Shown here one piece after another: positions 35,401-47,608 of a stretch of DNA of 64,000 nt. Made by a program: the position numbers and the translations under genes. Origin of the DNA: Dryas octopetala (Eukaryota; Streptophyta; Magnoliopsida; Rosales; Rosaceae). The first letter of the stretch is position 1. Every line of letters starts with the position of its first letter. Below the pieces are notes generated by a model. That model was not told where the DNA came from and did no database searches. It saw only the letters and a program-made list of their open reading frames with translations. The DNA is taken from the NCBI GenBank assembly GCA_963921425.1, contig OY992832.1, positions 32,631,475 to 32,695,474 of the forward strand. Reading direction: 5' to 3'.

Positions 35401-36487
35401 GCGACCATGGCAGTTCGTGCAGAAGGACTCCAGCGCTCAAGCTAGTCAGGCTAGGTAACGGAGAAAGCTCCGACGCTAGGTGGAGCTCGGCGTGGGCCTG
35501 GTTCTAGTCTCGCGTAGCTAGGCTCTTGGCTGCAAGCTGGTCGGCGCATAGACTTCTCTAAGGTGGCATGCTGCAGTGAGATTGCCCGGTGGCAGAGAAA
35601 CTCCGGGGTAGCGCAACTGGATTGACAAGTATTAAGTGGATAATAGTGCCAGTCAGCAAAGTAAAATGACACTTTTAATCCATATAACTTAAAAGCACTA
35701 GTATTAGCCCAAATTAATTTGTTGCATCGATCCCATCCCAAGTGCCTACCTAGCTAACCCAATTATGTAATTTATGTTATGACGAGTAAGGCCCTGATGA
35801 AATCATGATAGTCATGATCATAATAACATGTTATCATCACTGAAGTTATGATTCACGTACGTAAATTGCTTTCCATTTTCTTAATTAGATTTTGTTATTA
35901 TTGCCCATACATGCATTGCATTAAAACCACTTATGATTAAATCTTTGCAAAATAATGCTATATTTATCACATTTTTATATTATTTCACGTGTCATTATTT
36001 TATTGGATAAAATTTTTTTTTTTTTAATATTCAATGTATAAATATCATATAAATTGTCACATAAAATAATATAAAATTATGATATAAAAATATGAGATAT
36101 CTACCACTACCGAGCTAACTATGTGCCTTTTGTACGAGAAAGTCTTTACCAAGTTTACCTGCCCATTAATATATATCTAGAGCCACCTCATCTCATCTAT
36201 AGTACTAGTATGCATCAAGTTATCAACTAATACAAATTATACAATACTATAAATGCAGTGCCCATTAATTGCGTCATAACATTGTTTACTCTCCTAATGG
36301 CCCGTGGGTCCCAATATAAACCACAATCAATTTATGATCAATGAAAGCATGAACTAGCTAGCACCGCCTACGTGTATATCAATTAAGATATACTGATCGG
36401 TGACTACGGTGCACAATCCAAACAGAAAAACTGAAGAACCGATCGAACCGAATCGGGTGATTAATTTGGTCAGAATATGTATACATG

Positions 36488-36880
36488 ACTTTATTACACT
36501 TTACTTACCTAAACTTTGAATTCAATCTCACCTCACTACCTAAAAAAAAAATTGTTTCAATTTATCACATAAATTAAAAATTTATTATAATGTATCACCT
36601 TTGTCTCATTTTGTCTAAATTTTTGTTAAAATAAGGGTGTTTTAGTCTTTTCAAATCAGTTTTTTACTGTGTCAAAGTAAGTAAAGCGTAAAAAAACCTT
36701 TTTTTTTTAACAATAGGAACTTGAAAAACACCAAAACACTTTTTAACAAAAAGTAAGACAAAATTAGTCAGAGGTGGTACATTGCAACAAATTTTTAATT
36801 TAGGTGATAAATAGAGACAATTTTTTTTGTGGTGAAGTGAGAATAAACCTAAAGTTCAGGTGGATAAAATATAAAAAAAC
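36488..36880. mobile_element. Small diverged TIR element
   Basis: The left 'cctaaactttgaattcaatc' and right 'aacctaaagttcaggtgg' phrases, and paired 'gtgataaat'/'atttatcac' and 'aaaatgaga'-like blocks, are in inverted order around a T/A-rich centre. Roughly 390 bp; the ends are approximate. Confidence 0.5.
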
Positions 36881-37459
36881 CTATATATATATATTATTTT
36901 TTCTCTTTTTGTAATATCGATAATATTAGGAATGACAAAAACCCCCCGTAGATCCGAATTTCTACGGAGACCCAATTTGATTAAAGCATAAATGGGGAAG
37001 TTAATTAAACGGGGCGGGGTAAGTAAGGTATTGGTTCCCCAATCCCAAACTCGTCCCGATTATATATATTATATTATATTTTTAATATTATATATTTGAA
37101 TTATGACATAAAAAATGAACAGTACGTCCAAATTATAAAATTATATCTTGTGGGGATAAAAAGGATTACTAGCTATGCATTAACTTGGTAACCAATTAAT
37201 TTTAGAGCCTTACTAAATATACACACATATATAACAAATATTTTTGTAGTGATCGAATTTCCACCCAACTCCTCATTACTATTGAAAGGCAACCCCATCG
37301 CATATTCTTCTGATTACAAAAAAAAATGAATGATATTTTCTTATGCTTTACTTAATACTTTATTGAATCAAGTCTTTTCCTTTTCTTAATTAATGATTAA
37401 TTCTTTACTAATCTTTCTATTAAGGGTTGTGTTTTTAGTAACACATAGTGGGAAATACA

Positions 37460-38308
37460 ATGATAATCCGGCCGACCCTCAATAAACCGGTTATAGTCCG
37501 GGCCATTTTAATGAAAAGACTCATTCAACACAGAACTCACAAAGCGTTTGGTGAGCAGTGCCAAACGCTTTTGTATTTTAGAATATAGTCATTATTCAAC
37601 AGTGACAACCATCATCACTATCCAATAATGACTATTATTGATCGCATAAAATTAATACTTATAAATATACTTTTTGTCTTTTTATTATATAAACATGTAA
37701 AAACAAATAAAACAAATAATTCAAGCTTATGGAGTCACATCTACTATAATTTTAAGAGTAACAGTACGTATTGGATGGACCTTTTAACATTTAAAAACAT
37801 TAGAGGATGCAGAATGGACTTTAAAATCATAAGTAAATTACTAAAAAGTCTAATTTTAAAGCCCTTTGTACAAAAAACTCACCTAAAAGGTTGAATGATA
37901 AATAGGTCCACTTTATACAAATAATTCTACGTTATTTTTTTCATGATTTTTTTTTTTTTCAAAATTAAGCAAATTGTCACAGTAACAATGATTGCTACTT
38001 AATAAAATATATATATTTTTTAAATAGTAGCAATTAATAGAGTATTTTTACAATTTAAATAGTTATTGTCCCACAGTAATAGACAGTGACAATATATAGG
38101 CTGTTTTTGCAATTTAAATAACTATTCTCACAGTAACAATAATTGTTAAGGTCTAACTGTGACAATTTTCGGCGAACAGTGACATTTGTGTCCAGTTTTC
38201 AAATTAAAAAAAATCTCATTGAACGCTCGGCTCATTAAAGTTGACCGGTCAATCATTGTGTTTTCACAAATGGACCGGCCAATCACTAGATTTTCCATTT
38301 TGGACTTA
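37460..38308 (+). repeat. Dispersed repeat family, copy C
   Basis: It contains 'aggtccactttatacaaat' at 37904 and the shared core at 38225-38308 ('ggctcattaaagttgacc', 'ggaccggccaatcac', 'ttttggactt'). The left part (37460-37560) holds inverted 'ccggccgac' text. Several 'acagtgacaa' words lie between. No coding potential. Confidence 0.65.
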
Positions 38309-38309
38309 A

Positions 38310-39480
38310 AAAAAAAAAAAAATCCTAAATCATCTACGGTTCTATTAATTTGTTTTTATTAAATTTCTTTAAATTTTAAATCATAATCTCAATTAATCTT
38401 GATAGAAGATGTTAGATGTAACTCATACAATGTTTTGATAGTTTGTCAAAAACTTCAAATTAATAAACCACAAGATCGATGATCAACTTGTGGGCAGAAA
38501 AGTCTCGCTTCTTTTATATGGGTTGAATTATGCGTCTGGAAGCTAGGGTCATCCTTGTTATAAAACCTAGCACGACTAATATATAAGGAAAATGTTAGAA
38601 AGACCATCTCTTTGCACCATCTAGTATATCATATCTCTAATAGAGATAAACCTCACTTGTATTATGAGTCTCACCTTTATTAGAAAAATAGTATATTAGA
38701 TAATACAAAAAGATGATAAGGCGGGTAAAAGTAAATAATGTAAACTTATACATCACAGCAGGTCCAATATGGCAGTAGTCAATCTCTACTCCATAATGAT
38801 TCATAATTCATAATTCATAATGGAGATGGCCCTAGCTAGTACTGAAAGTTCCAAAAAGTAAGGATCTTCCATATTTGGGCAATCAGGTTCAGTTGAGTAC
38901 ACCACATTGCCCATGCCTCATTTCACAATGTGGGCACCTTCAACGTGGTATATGCCTGTACGGGATTCACCAGTTAGAGGAATTCTCATTTTTCATGTCT
39001 ATACTAACTATACCATACGTAAATGCGATTGCAGTTCGTGTTAAATACCTTCTCTCTCTTTCTTTTTTTTTCCTTAACTCAAGAAAGAATGAGAATGAGG
39101 ATGAAATTGAACTCCTTAATGTTAATCCACACTAGAAACATCATACACATGCTATGCATGTATGATGAGAAGTTATAGTATCAGAGAAAAAACAGGGTAT
39201 ATGAGAGAAAAAAGTAGAGTGGGTTTAACCCAAAAGTAGATAAGGAGACTTAAGTCTAGCATCAATCTCACACATGCTTCTTTTCTATTTTCTTAAGAAA
39301 CTATACTATAATATGCGCAGTGTGGTGCCAGGTTCTAATAAGAAGTATGTGAATGCATGCATACGTTACAGCCTAATACGTATAATGTGCAACAATATCT
39401 GTAAGTTTGGCAAGCTTACAAAGCAAGGAGATATTATCAAAGCACCCACCAACCACACAGCAGCATACCACCCACAAACG
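38310..39480. other. Intergenic DNA, nothing recognised
   Basis: AT-rich sequence without a credible exon, RNA gene or element end. The last few hundred bases before 39831 probably include the 3' UTR of the FHA gene, which reads leftwards. Confidence 0.5.
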
Positions 39481-39830
39481 TTCTGCTTAAGACACCAGGA
39501 AGCATAAACCCATCAAGTCAGTCGTCAGATTGAAACATGACTTAAATAAATGACACATCCACCAGCAATAAATGTATTCTTTCCCATTCCCTCTATCTAT
39601 GGTTATACAAGTTCGAAGCCAAAATCTCGGACAGTAACTGACCAAGAGATTATAAGTGAGGGCATGCCAATACAAAGAAATTTGCTGATGAATACAACAA
39701 AAATCCCATTTGCCAAGGAAGCAAGACCATATAATTTTCATGGACTACAGCTTTTCAACCTCCAAAACATTTTCAAACCCAAAAAGGGGAGAATAAACCA
39801 TCCATCCACGACTCCGAGGGCTTGCTTCAA

Positions 39831-41663
39831 TCAGTCACCAAATAAATCATCCTCGTCATCGTCGACATGGCTTGAATTAGTTCCGTGGTTTACACTTGAT
39901 GCCTTCTCATTGGTATCTTTACCTGGAGAAGCTGGTCTGCCACTGGAACTAACAGAAGGATATGCCCAGGAAGAACCCACTTTGCCAGAAAAAGATTCAC
40001 CATAAAGGTCATCATAAATCCCACTTTTTGAACCAGTTTTCATTCTATTTAAGACCTGTTGTAATTTTTCAGTCATACCTTTCTGGGAAGAATTGTCTTC
40101 TTTGGCAGATAATTGCTCCTTCCCTTTGGGTATTACTGTAATCTGTACAAGGGATTCATATTTCCCAACAAGGCTTCCTTCTTTTACACCTACTGGACCG
40201 GGTTCCGTTTCAACATCCACACCATCTGAAACCCCAACAACTTCTACCAGCTCTCCTCCAACTTGATCCCTGAATGATACTCTTGCCTTCCTAATCCTCT
40301 TAGAGGGCCGCTCTGGCTGCTGAGTGTCGCTTTTTCCGCCTGCTAAGTTACCAGACTCATGGGACCTAGGCAGTATGTCAGGCCTGGTCAGGCCATAACG
40401 ATTTAGAAGCGTATTATAAGCCACAATAGCTTCTTCATCAGACGGATCAGGAGGTGGTGGTAGATTAACCTCAGAAGGCAGTGTAGGACGAGGAAAAAGA
40501 GCTGCATCATTCTTTCTCAAGACATAAGTTCTAGTTGATGCAGCAAACCGCAAAGACTGCCCCACTTCAAGCTCAACAGGGATATCTTTAGTCACCCGTT
40601 CATTTGCAACAAAAGTACCATGTGCAGATCCCAAATCAATTACATAAATGCTGTAGAAGGGATATAAGCTTGTAAATACCATGACCAAACTAAGGATACA
40701 AAACCTCAACAACATCACAGAACTAACAAATGGGAAATAACAAAGAAACATCCCAACACTGTTATGGATATGAAAGCACATGGCCATAGGCAATCCCTGA
40801 AGCTCCTAAATGATCAATTGAATCATTAAATTTGATGGTTCAGTTCATAAGGCTACTCTGGTATTGTCTAAAAATCCAACATTCCAACTCAACAAACAAT
40901 CATGGACCCTACACGAGAAACTCGTTTTTAAACTAAAACACATAGAAATATTAAAAACATCCAACACTATAATCTAGATTCTAGATGGAAAGATAGAGTT
41001 ACTAGAATATTTGCTTTATTCTTGTTTTCTTTACAATTTTGAAGACAGTCGAACCAAACCAACAGTAAATACACAATATACATGCAACTGCAATATCCAA
41101 CCAGCTGGCAATCAAACACAAACTAAATATACTAACATAAAATTAATAAGAGCAGATGCAAGGAATGAAATAGAAAATCCAAGCAAGAATATGTAATGGA
41201 AAACTGAGAGAAGAAGGTCTGACCTTCCATTCTTGTGTGGAACAACAACAGCATGTTGGCGCGAAACAGACTGATGATCAAGCACATAATCACAAGTATG
41301 AAACTGGCGGCCAAAGATGTTGCGGCGCCTATCGAGAGTAATGCGATCAAGAACCTGACCATCCTTTAAGACCTCGAGATAATAAACACCAGGGCGGGGC
41401 TCAATGGCCCAGTCAGGGGGCTGCCAAGTGGACTGACCCCCACCAAGCTGAGTGAGATGCCCCACGAGAGGGGCAGCCTCGGGCGCGAGGGGGGGCTTCT
41501 GAGAAACATGGGGTTGATGTTGGGATTGGGATTGCTGTGAATGCGAAGTGGGAATGGGAATGGGAGTGGGGGTGGATTTGGGAGCGGAACTGGGATTGAG
41601 CGAGAAGGGTTCCAAGGACTTGGCTTTCTTAAATCTATCAAGGCCGGCTCTTCCGTACATCAT
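39831..41663 (-). CDS. FHA-domain protein, plant NIPP1 (nuclear inhibitor of PP1) homologue
   Basis: Two coding exons on the minus strand, 41663-41224 and 40650-39831, joined in phase to give 419 aa. The start MMYGRAGLDRFKKAKSLEPF is followed by a Pro/Ser/Gln-rich stretch. The FHA domain (about residues 95-195) has the phosphopeptide-binding signature: NIFGRQ, then SVSRQHAVV and, across the intron, YVIDLGSAHGTFVANERV. RVSF at about residues 270-273 within a basic RKARVSF context is a PP1-docking motif, and SLVQITVIP downstream resembles the NIPP1 region after its own RVTF. The C-terminus ends in an acidic DDDEDDLFGD. NIPP1 is a nuclear PP1 regulator tied to splicing. From memory the Arabidopsis match is At5g47790. 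A 5' UTR intron is likely (donor near 41868, acceptor just before the ATG). No lesion is seen. Confidence 0.92.
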
Positions 41664-42104
41664 GTAAAACTAAATTTAGTTAGGAGAATGTGGAATTTGA
41701 ATTCTGAAAGTTGCATAAGCATCGCTCACAATCAACAATGACAATGCTAAAAAGTTGAAGCTACATCTATAATCTAATCGGAAAGCCCTAATAGGATGAT
41801 AAGCTATGCAGATCAAAATTCAAGTTTGAGAATCGAATCTTAATAGGATTCAAGAGACTTACTTACGCAACTTCAGAGAAGGAACTGGCAAGTGGCAACT
41901 GTGAAGAAGAGACCGGGGACACCCTAAACTACGCCAAAGGGTTAAACCCAAAAGCCGCTGCCTCCTCTCCTTCCTTTTGCTTCCCTCCTCCGTCCTCACG
42001 TCCTTACTTATATCTCCCTCTCTTCTACGTCTATTGCCAATCATATCCTCACTACTTTTTTATGTTTTTGACCACACTATTTCTTTGTGATGTGCTATAT
42101 AAAG

Positions 42105-43094
42105 TAGGGGTGGGCGCGGTGCGGTTCGACTTACTTTTTTCCCGAAATCGTGCGCTGCGCCGAACATTAATACACGGTGCGGTTCGGTGCTTAAAACCGT
42201 GAAAGAAATAAAAAAACCAAACCAAACCAGACCATTCAAGGTGCGGTGCGGTGCGGTTCTCCACCGCGGTTTTGGGCCTAATGGGCTATTATTCAGATTA
42301 GCACTTTTAGGCCTCACATTTATTTTTTTAAGCCTAAACCCAATTATTTAATGATGCAAACTCATCCTAATTAACAAGTTTTGGCAACAAAAAAACAAAT
42401 TTACAAGTTAATTCAATGAACTTAACCAAAAAGACTCACACTTTATATGGCATATACCATATACACTTATATAGTATATAACTATATATTATACCCTAGA
42501 ACTATAAACAATTAAAAATTTTAGTATATAGAGTATAAACTATAAATAATATACTAATTTTTTTTATATAGAATATAAAGAATATACTAATTTTATTATA
42601 TAGAGTAATGGGTATAATTAAAATTATATACTAAAACATTATTAATTTATTATTATATTATATATCTACAAAATAGGTCATAGGGTTATATAAAATATAT
42701 TTTTGGGTCTAAACCCTAAAATATAGCTACGTTAATATTAATTCTAATATTTTATTAGGGTTTAGGGTTTATGGTCTAAAGTGTATAAAATGTGTACAAA
42801 AAGTGTATAAAAAGTATATAATAATGGTATAAATATATATAAAAATATATATATAATGGTGTATAATATGTATAAAAATATAAAAAAATATATTTTTTGC
42901 AAGCATGCGGTGCGGTTCGGTTCGGTTCGGTGCGGTTAAATAAGGTGTAGAACCGAAATCGGAACCGGAGAGAACTTGTGTGGTTCGATTTTTTTGACAG
43001 TGTTGACTTTTTTTGGTCAACGCGGTTTTTTACGGTTTTTGGGCGGTGCGGTTCGGCCGGTTTTGGCGGTGTGCAGTTAAAATGCCCACCCCTA
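42105..43094. mobile_element. Non-autonomous hAT-like element rich in GCGGTTCGGT
   Basis: It begins TAGGGGTGGGC and ends GCCCACCCCTA, an inverted pair typical of hAT-like plant elements. Subterminal regions carry repeated 'gtgcggttcggt' words in opposite orientation at the two ends, and the centre is very AT-rich. The flanks do not show a clean 8-bp duplication. It lies about 60 bp outside the likely 5' end of the FHA gene. Confidence 0.75.
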
Positions 43095-43431
43095 GGTATA
43101 GCCGTATAGGATAATGAAATTTTATAAATAACATCTTTTAGAGAGGGCCTGAAGTTCCTCCATTAAATCACCAAAAATAGCAAAGTGATGATGTTTGCAA
43201 ATACAAAGAATATTTACTCAATTTTGATGATATTCTTTTGTCTCATGCTAAAAGCATGTATTAAGAAATCTCCATTGGAACCTTAAGTTTGAATGAATTT
43301 GTAGATCTCAATATCCCGAACTAAAATTACTTTCGGGTATATATGCCATTATGAATACCATGAAGTTCATAGTTTATTTTCTGTCAAGAAATAAAAAGTT
43401 TTGGTAGCATATGTACCAAAGTACACAATTA

Positions 43432-43940
43432 AATTATGGCTTTTTTTATCCAATTATCACCTAAATTATAAAGAGTGTGCTCTCATACCACCTAAATTTT
43501 TTTTTTTTTTTTTTGCCAATTTATCACCTGAAGTATCAATATGTGTCAATATAGCACTTGTCATCTATTTCTGTTAACTTAAAAAGTAATATTTTCAATT
43601 CATATTATAAAATATCTTAAAAACAAAACTAAAATCCAAATACACTTAAAAAAAAAAAAAAAAAAAACCCAGCCAACCCACCCTCACCCTCGACGTTGAC
43701 TTATCCCTGACGATGCCGGCCTCCCTTCCTCTCCGTTCCTCTCTCTTTCTTAATTATACTTAAGGACAGACTAGGAAGTTTGAGAAAAAAGTTGATGATT
43801 TAACAGAAAAATTGACTGTATGTGCCACATTAGCATATATTGATACTTTAGGTGGTAAATTGGCAAAAAAAAAAGTTTGGGTGGTATAAGAGCACACCCC
43901 CTATAATCCAGATGGTATTTGGATAAAAAAGCCATAAATT
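43432..43940. mobile_element. Small TIR / C-rich element
   Basis: The left end AATTATGGCTTTTTTTATCC matches the inverted right end. Further paired phrases are 'tatcacctgaagtatcaata' and 'ataccacctaaa'. A short C-rich block lies in the middle (43670-43745). It has the same plan as the larger elements but is only about 510 bp. Confidence 0.75.
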
Positions 43941-45300
43941 ATTCCATGAATCTTAATTAGACCTGAAGTTTCTTGATTTTCTATTGGAATCAAAAGTTTC
44001 ACCATTCAAAAATTTATTAGAACCTATAGTTATAATTCTATGATTCATTGGAAATTGGAAATTGGAAATTGGAAATTGCCTACAAATTTTTATTTTTTTT
44101 TCAACTTTATTGAATTGACCAAAAGTTCTATTTATATTGAAGCCTATGGGATTATTTCAGATTTTCAATATTGAATATTGTCAAGTTTAAATTTAATGAC
44201 AATTATCTTTTATGAATCATTAAAAATTGAGCTCCACCTCTATGGTGTGGATTTTGGAGGAACATTTACTAATGATAGAGCTAGTAAATGGCTCAAAGAT
44301 CATTTGACTCTACGGAATTTTCCAAAGGAAATATGATATTTTGAACCCATAAAGGGTGATAATTTTCTGCCGTTAGGGGGGAGAAAAGCCGATTCCTGTA
44401 GAATCGAGTAAAATTTATGAAATGCATTAGCATTATCTTTACTTGATTCTTGTTTAAATAAATGTGAACTTAAGGTTCAAATGATAATTCACTTGCCTAA
44501 ATTGCAAGTAAATTGATATATGAATTGATACAAATAAAGTGACAAAGTCACATGCTATGGTTGCAAAAGCCTTGGTTCAGGTTGATGCAGGTCCCTATAG
44601 GACAACGTAATAATACAAATACATATATGACACGCCTTTAGTGTTGTAAATTTATAAGTTTTAAAATGTAAAGACCATATTGAAAGGTCCATACAAGCCC
44701 AATTGATTATATTCACATTCTCTAAATGATCATTCAAACGAGATGACAGTCTTAGAAAAGACACAAGTCTATGAGATGAGAATTAATAAAGCCCATGAAA
44801 AGGCTTGGGTACCCAATAGCTTGAAATCTCTATAATGCATGCATAAGAGAGTTGTGGGATACAAACAAGATGATCATCAATGATATATTGATTCATAGTA
44901 CATACTTAATTGATTAAGGCTATGATGATGTGAAACCACGTTTATGATAATGTCGACAAATAAAATGAACGGTCAAACTAGAAATAGGCAATTCTAGTAA
45001 AATTGATTATGACTGAGAAACGTGGATTGATTGGACCTATAATTCAATCACCAAATTAGAGATGATAAACCATAAAGGTTACAAATGAGTGTTTGTCGTA
45101 AAAAGAAATTAAATCGCTAAATATGGCATAAGATTTCTCAATGAGACATGAGATTTGATATTCTCCTACTATAGACGTAGCCACGAAATGTGTTCACTGC
45201 ATATGGAGATATATATATATCCGTAACAAGAAATGATATATTCTGTTAAAGACAGTCCTTCACGTAAATTGCTTTGAATAGGTAAATCAATCATTTGTCC

Positions 45301-45595
45301 TTGTCCATCGACTACGCCTTTTGGCCTGATCTTAGGCCCTGACTCACCCTCCGTGGACGAACCTTGCGGAGGAACCCTTAGGTTTTCGAGGCATTGGATT
45401 CTCACCAATGTTTGCGTTACGCAAGACGACATTCTCACTTCCGCTTCGTCCACCGCCGCTCGTGCGAGGGCTTCCCTCTAGGTGGAACGCTTCCCTACCG
45501 ATGCATTTTTACATCCCACAGTTTTGGCAGATCGCTTAGCCCCATTCATCTTCGGCGCAAGAGCGCTCGATCAGTGAGCTATTACGCACTCTTTC
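45301..45595 (-). pseudogene. Nuclear copy of plastid DNA: 23S rRNA fragment (NUPT)
   Basis: On the minus strand about 295 bp read as plastid large-subunit rRNA: 'gagtgcgtaatagctcactg', then 'gcgccgaagatgaa', 'gatgtaaaaatgcatcggta', 'gtgagaatccaatgcc', 'ggttcctccgcaaggttcgt' and 'gatcaggcc'. This corresponds to roughly E. coli 23S positions 1090-1370, starting in the L11/GTPase-centre region. Several C-to-T type differences from the plastid gene as I recall it fit decay in the nucleus. It lies inside old Copia-derived sequence and is surely non-functional. A bacterial contaminant is less likely because both flanks are nuclear repeat DNA. Confidence 0.92.
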
Positions 45596-46261
45596 TATAT
45601 ATATATATATGAAATGCTTGAGGCACATTACTAAACGATTTCCTAAGGGATATAAAAGCCCAATTTCTATTAAAAGATACATAGTGCCATGAAAATACAT
45701 GAGTTGCTTAAAGCAAATCCTTGAAGGATTCAAAGAGCCTGAAGCTCAAATTATGTACTTAAGTTTATTATCATAATATAGTTTAAATTGCCTGGATGAG
45801 TACTTTGATAATAGATAAATCGAATTCAAATTTAATGTTTTTGCAACGTATTTAAAACTCTTGGATAAGTCAATTGGAGCTCCTGAAGAACTTTTGAAAA
45901 CATACGAAAATTTGTATATATATATATATTAATGGTTGGTTATGCCATGTAATTTCTCCAATGATTCAAGTATTGATCCATTTCTTTTAATTTTTCGATC
46001 CCTTATCTATAATAGGGAGTACATGAAATTTGAGAATTGTTTCTATCCACTTGATTTAGTATAATTATATTTTGTTGGCATTGTTTGAGTCTCAATAGGA
46101 ATTCAATGGATGATTCCCCACTGATATTCTTAAAGGCATATGCATACTAGCAGTGCCAAATTTCATTATTCAGAAGATGACATTTGAGATAAATTATCAA
46201 CCAGTTAGATTAAAGCTTGCTGTTATCAGAGGGAGTAATTCATGAAGAGCACTCAACCATT

Positions 46262-46700
46262 TTGCGTGTTGTACTCTTTTTCCTTTGACTAGGTTTTTGT
46301 CTCACCGAGTTTTTCCTAGCAAAGCTTTAACGAGGCAGGATTAAGCGCATCCAAAATTGTATAAATGATTTTGCAAATTGTTATACTCTTTTTTTTTTTT
46401 CCTTCGCTTTGATTTTATCCCATTGGGTTTTCCAAGCAAGGTTTTAACGAGGCAACTGTTACTGATTGAAGAACTCATATTAGCAACAGGGAGAGCGTGC
46501 CATCAAACAAAGCAATCACACTGTACTCTTTTCCCTTCGTCTAAGGTTTTTGTCCCGTTGGGTTTTCCTGCCAAGGTTTTAATGAGGTTGTGTCGCATGT
46601 CTAACACAGTTATGATAAGCACATGAAAATTATACTTTTTTCCTTAACTAGTCTTTTTCCCATAGGGTTTTGCTAGTAAGGTTTTTAATGAGGTATATTT
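46262..46700 (+). repeat. Four diverged copies of a Copia 3' non-coding repeat
   Basis: Copies near 46268, 46383, 46524 and 46633 each run 'actctttttccttcg'-like, then 'aggttttgtcccattgggtt'-like, 'ttccta' and 'aaggttttaacgagg'. They lie just before the polypurine tract of the old Copia. Such repeats are known in front of the 3' LTR in some plant Copia lineages. Confidence 0.75.
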
Positions 46701-47252
46701 GATGTGTAATGGACATTTAAGGGGGAGTGTTATAAACATTATTTATTAGATGAATGTCCAATGTATTTATCTTATGTATTTCTTCTTTATCTGATGTATT
46801 AGATAAATAGTAAGAGTCCTATTTCATGTAAAACTTAAAAGATTTGGGTGTTCATCACAAGTCATTCTTGAAGCCTATAAATAAAGAACCTATTTGAAGG
46901 GAAGAATAACCTTCAATTTCTGAATACTTTTCTCTCTGTTTTATTATTGTCATAACATAAAACACAAAATTGACTCGCTCATTCACTTTCTCTCGATCTC
47001 GACCCTCACCCAAAGCCAAAACAGAAACTTACATCACTCTTTCTGTCTTTCCGTCTCATACTCTCTCACCACCCTCTCAGAAATTAGGGATTTTTTAGGG
47101 TCAAATTAGGGATTGCGAGCACATTAGTTATTATTCGGATAATCGAACTGACCTAGTTTATCAACCGAACATGTCAGTTTGGATATGGTTTTTGTTTACT
47201 GGTTCGGTTATCCCTAGAGACAGAGCATTGAAACTGAGAAGAGCAGTTCTGC

Positions 47253-47608
47253 GAGTTATTTACACTTACATCCCCCTGAGGTTTATCGTCTTTTCACATA
47301 CACCTTCGTGGTTTTAAAAATTACACATATACCCCTTGATGTTTCAAAATTGTTGTATATAACCCCTGCAAGAGAAAACAATAACAAAAAAATAAGATAT
47401 TTGTATTAAGGTTGGAGCTTACACTTTGAGTAATCTTATTAAGCCATTCCACTCCTTTAGCATGTTTTTTTGCATATTTTTTCATTTTTTTTATCTCACT
47501 ATAGGGGTTATGTGTAACAGTTTTGAAATCTTAGGGGTATATATATAATTTTTGAAACTCAAGGGTGTATGTGAAAACAATAAATCTCGGTGTAAGTGTA
47601 AATAACTT
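47253..47608. mobile_element. Second copy of the small TIR family, beside the UfSP start
   Basis: It is related to the element at 18391. Its ends are GAGTTATTTACACTTACA and the inverted TGTAAGTGTAAATAACTT, and both share 'tttcaaaattgtt' and 'tataacccc' phrases. It ends 32 bp before the UfSP ATG, so it sits in that gene's promoter or leader. The flanks show no exact duplication, which suggests more age than the LINE copy. Confidence 0.8.

Larger units (their letters stand above)
43960..46957 (+). mobile_element. Old, heavily broken Copia fossil with a 3' LTR
   Basis: Faint pol similarity remains on the plus strand. The purine tract 'aagggggag' at 46719 immediately precedes an LTR of about 230 bp (46728-46957) that begins TGTTATAAAC and ends TAACA. 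Upstream of the tract are four diverged copies of a non-coding phrase. No 5' LTR was found. It is broken many times over and clearly old. A plastid-derived block lies inside it. Confidence 0.65.

Noticed and set aside
35451-35741. 96-codon open frame, GC-rich
   Set aside because: No recognisable domain, no splice partners, next to a half TIR element; insufficient support for a gene.
45301-45595. Functional rRNA gene
   Set aside because: Only about a tenth of a 23S gene, within decayed retroelement sequence and with substitutions; treated as transferred plastid DNA.
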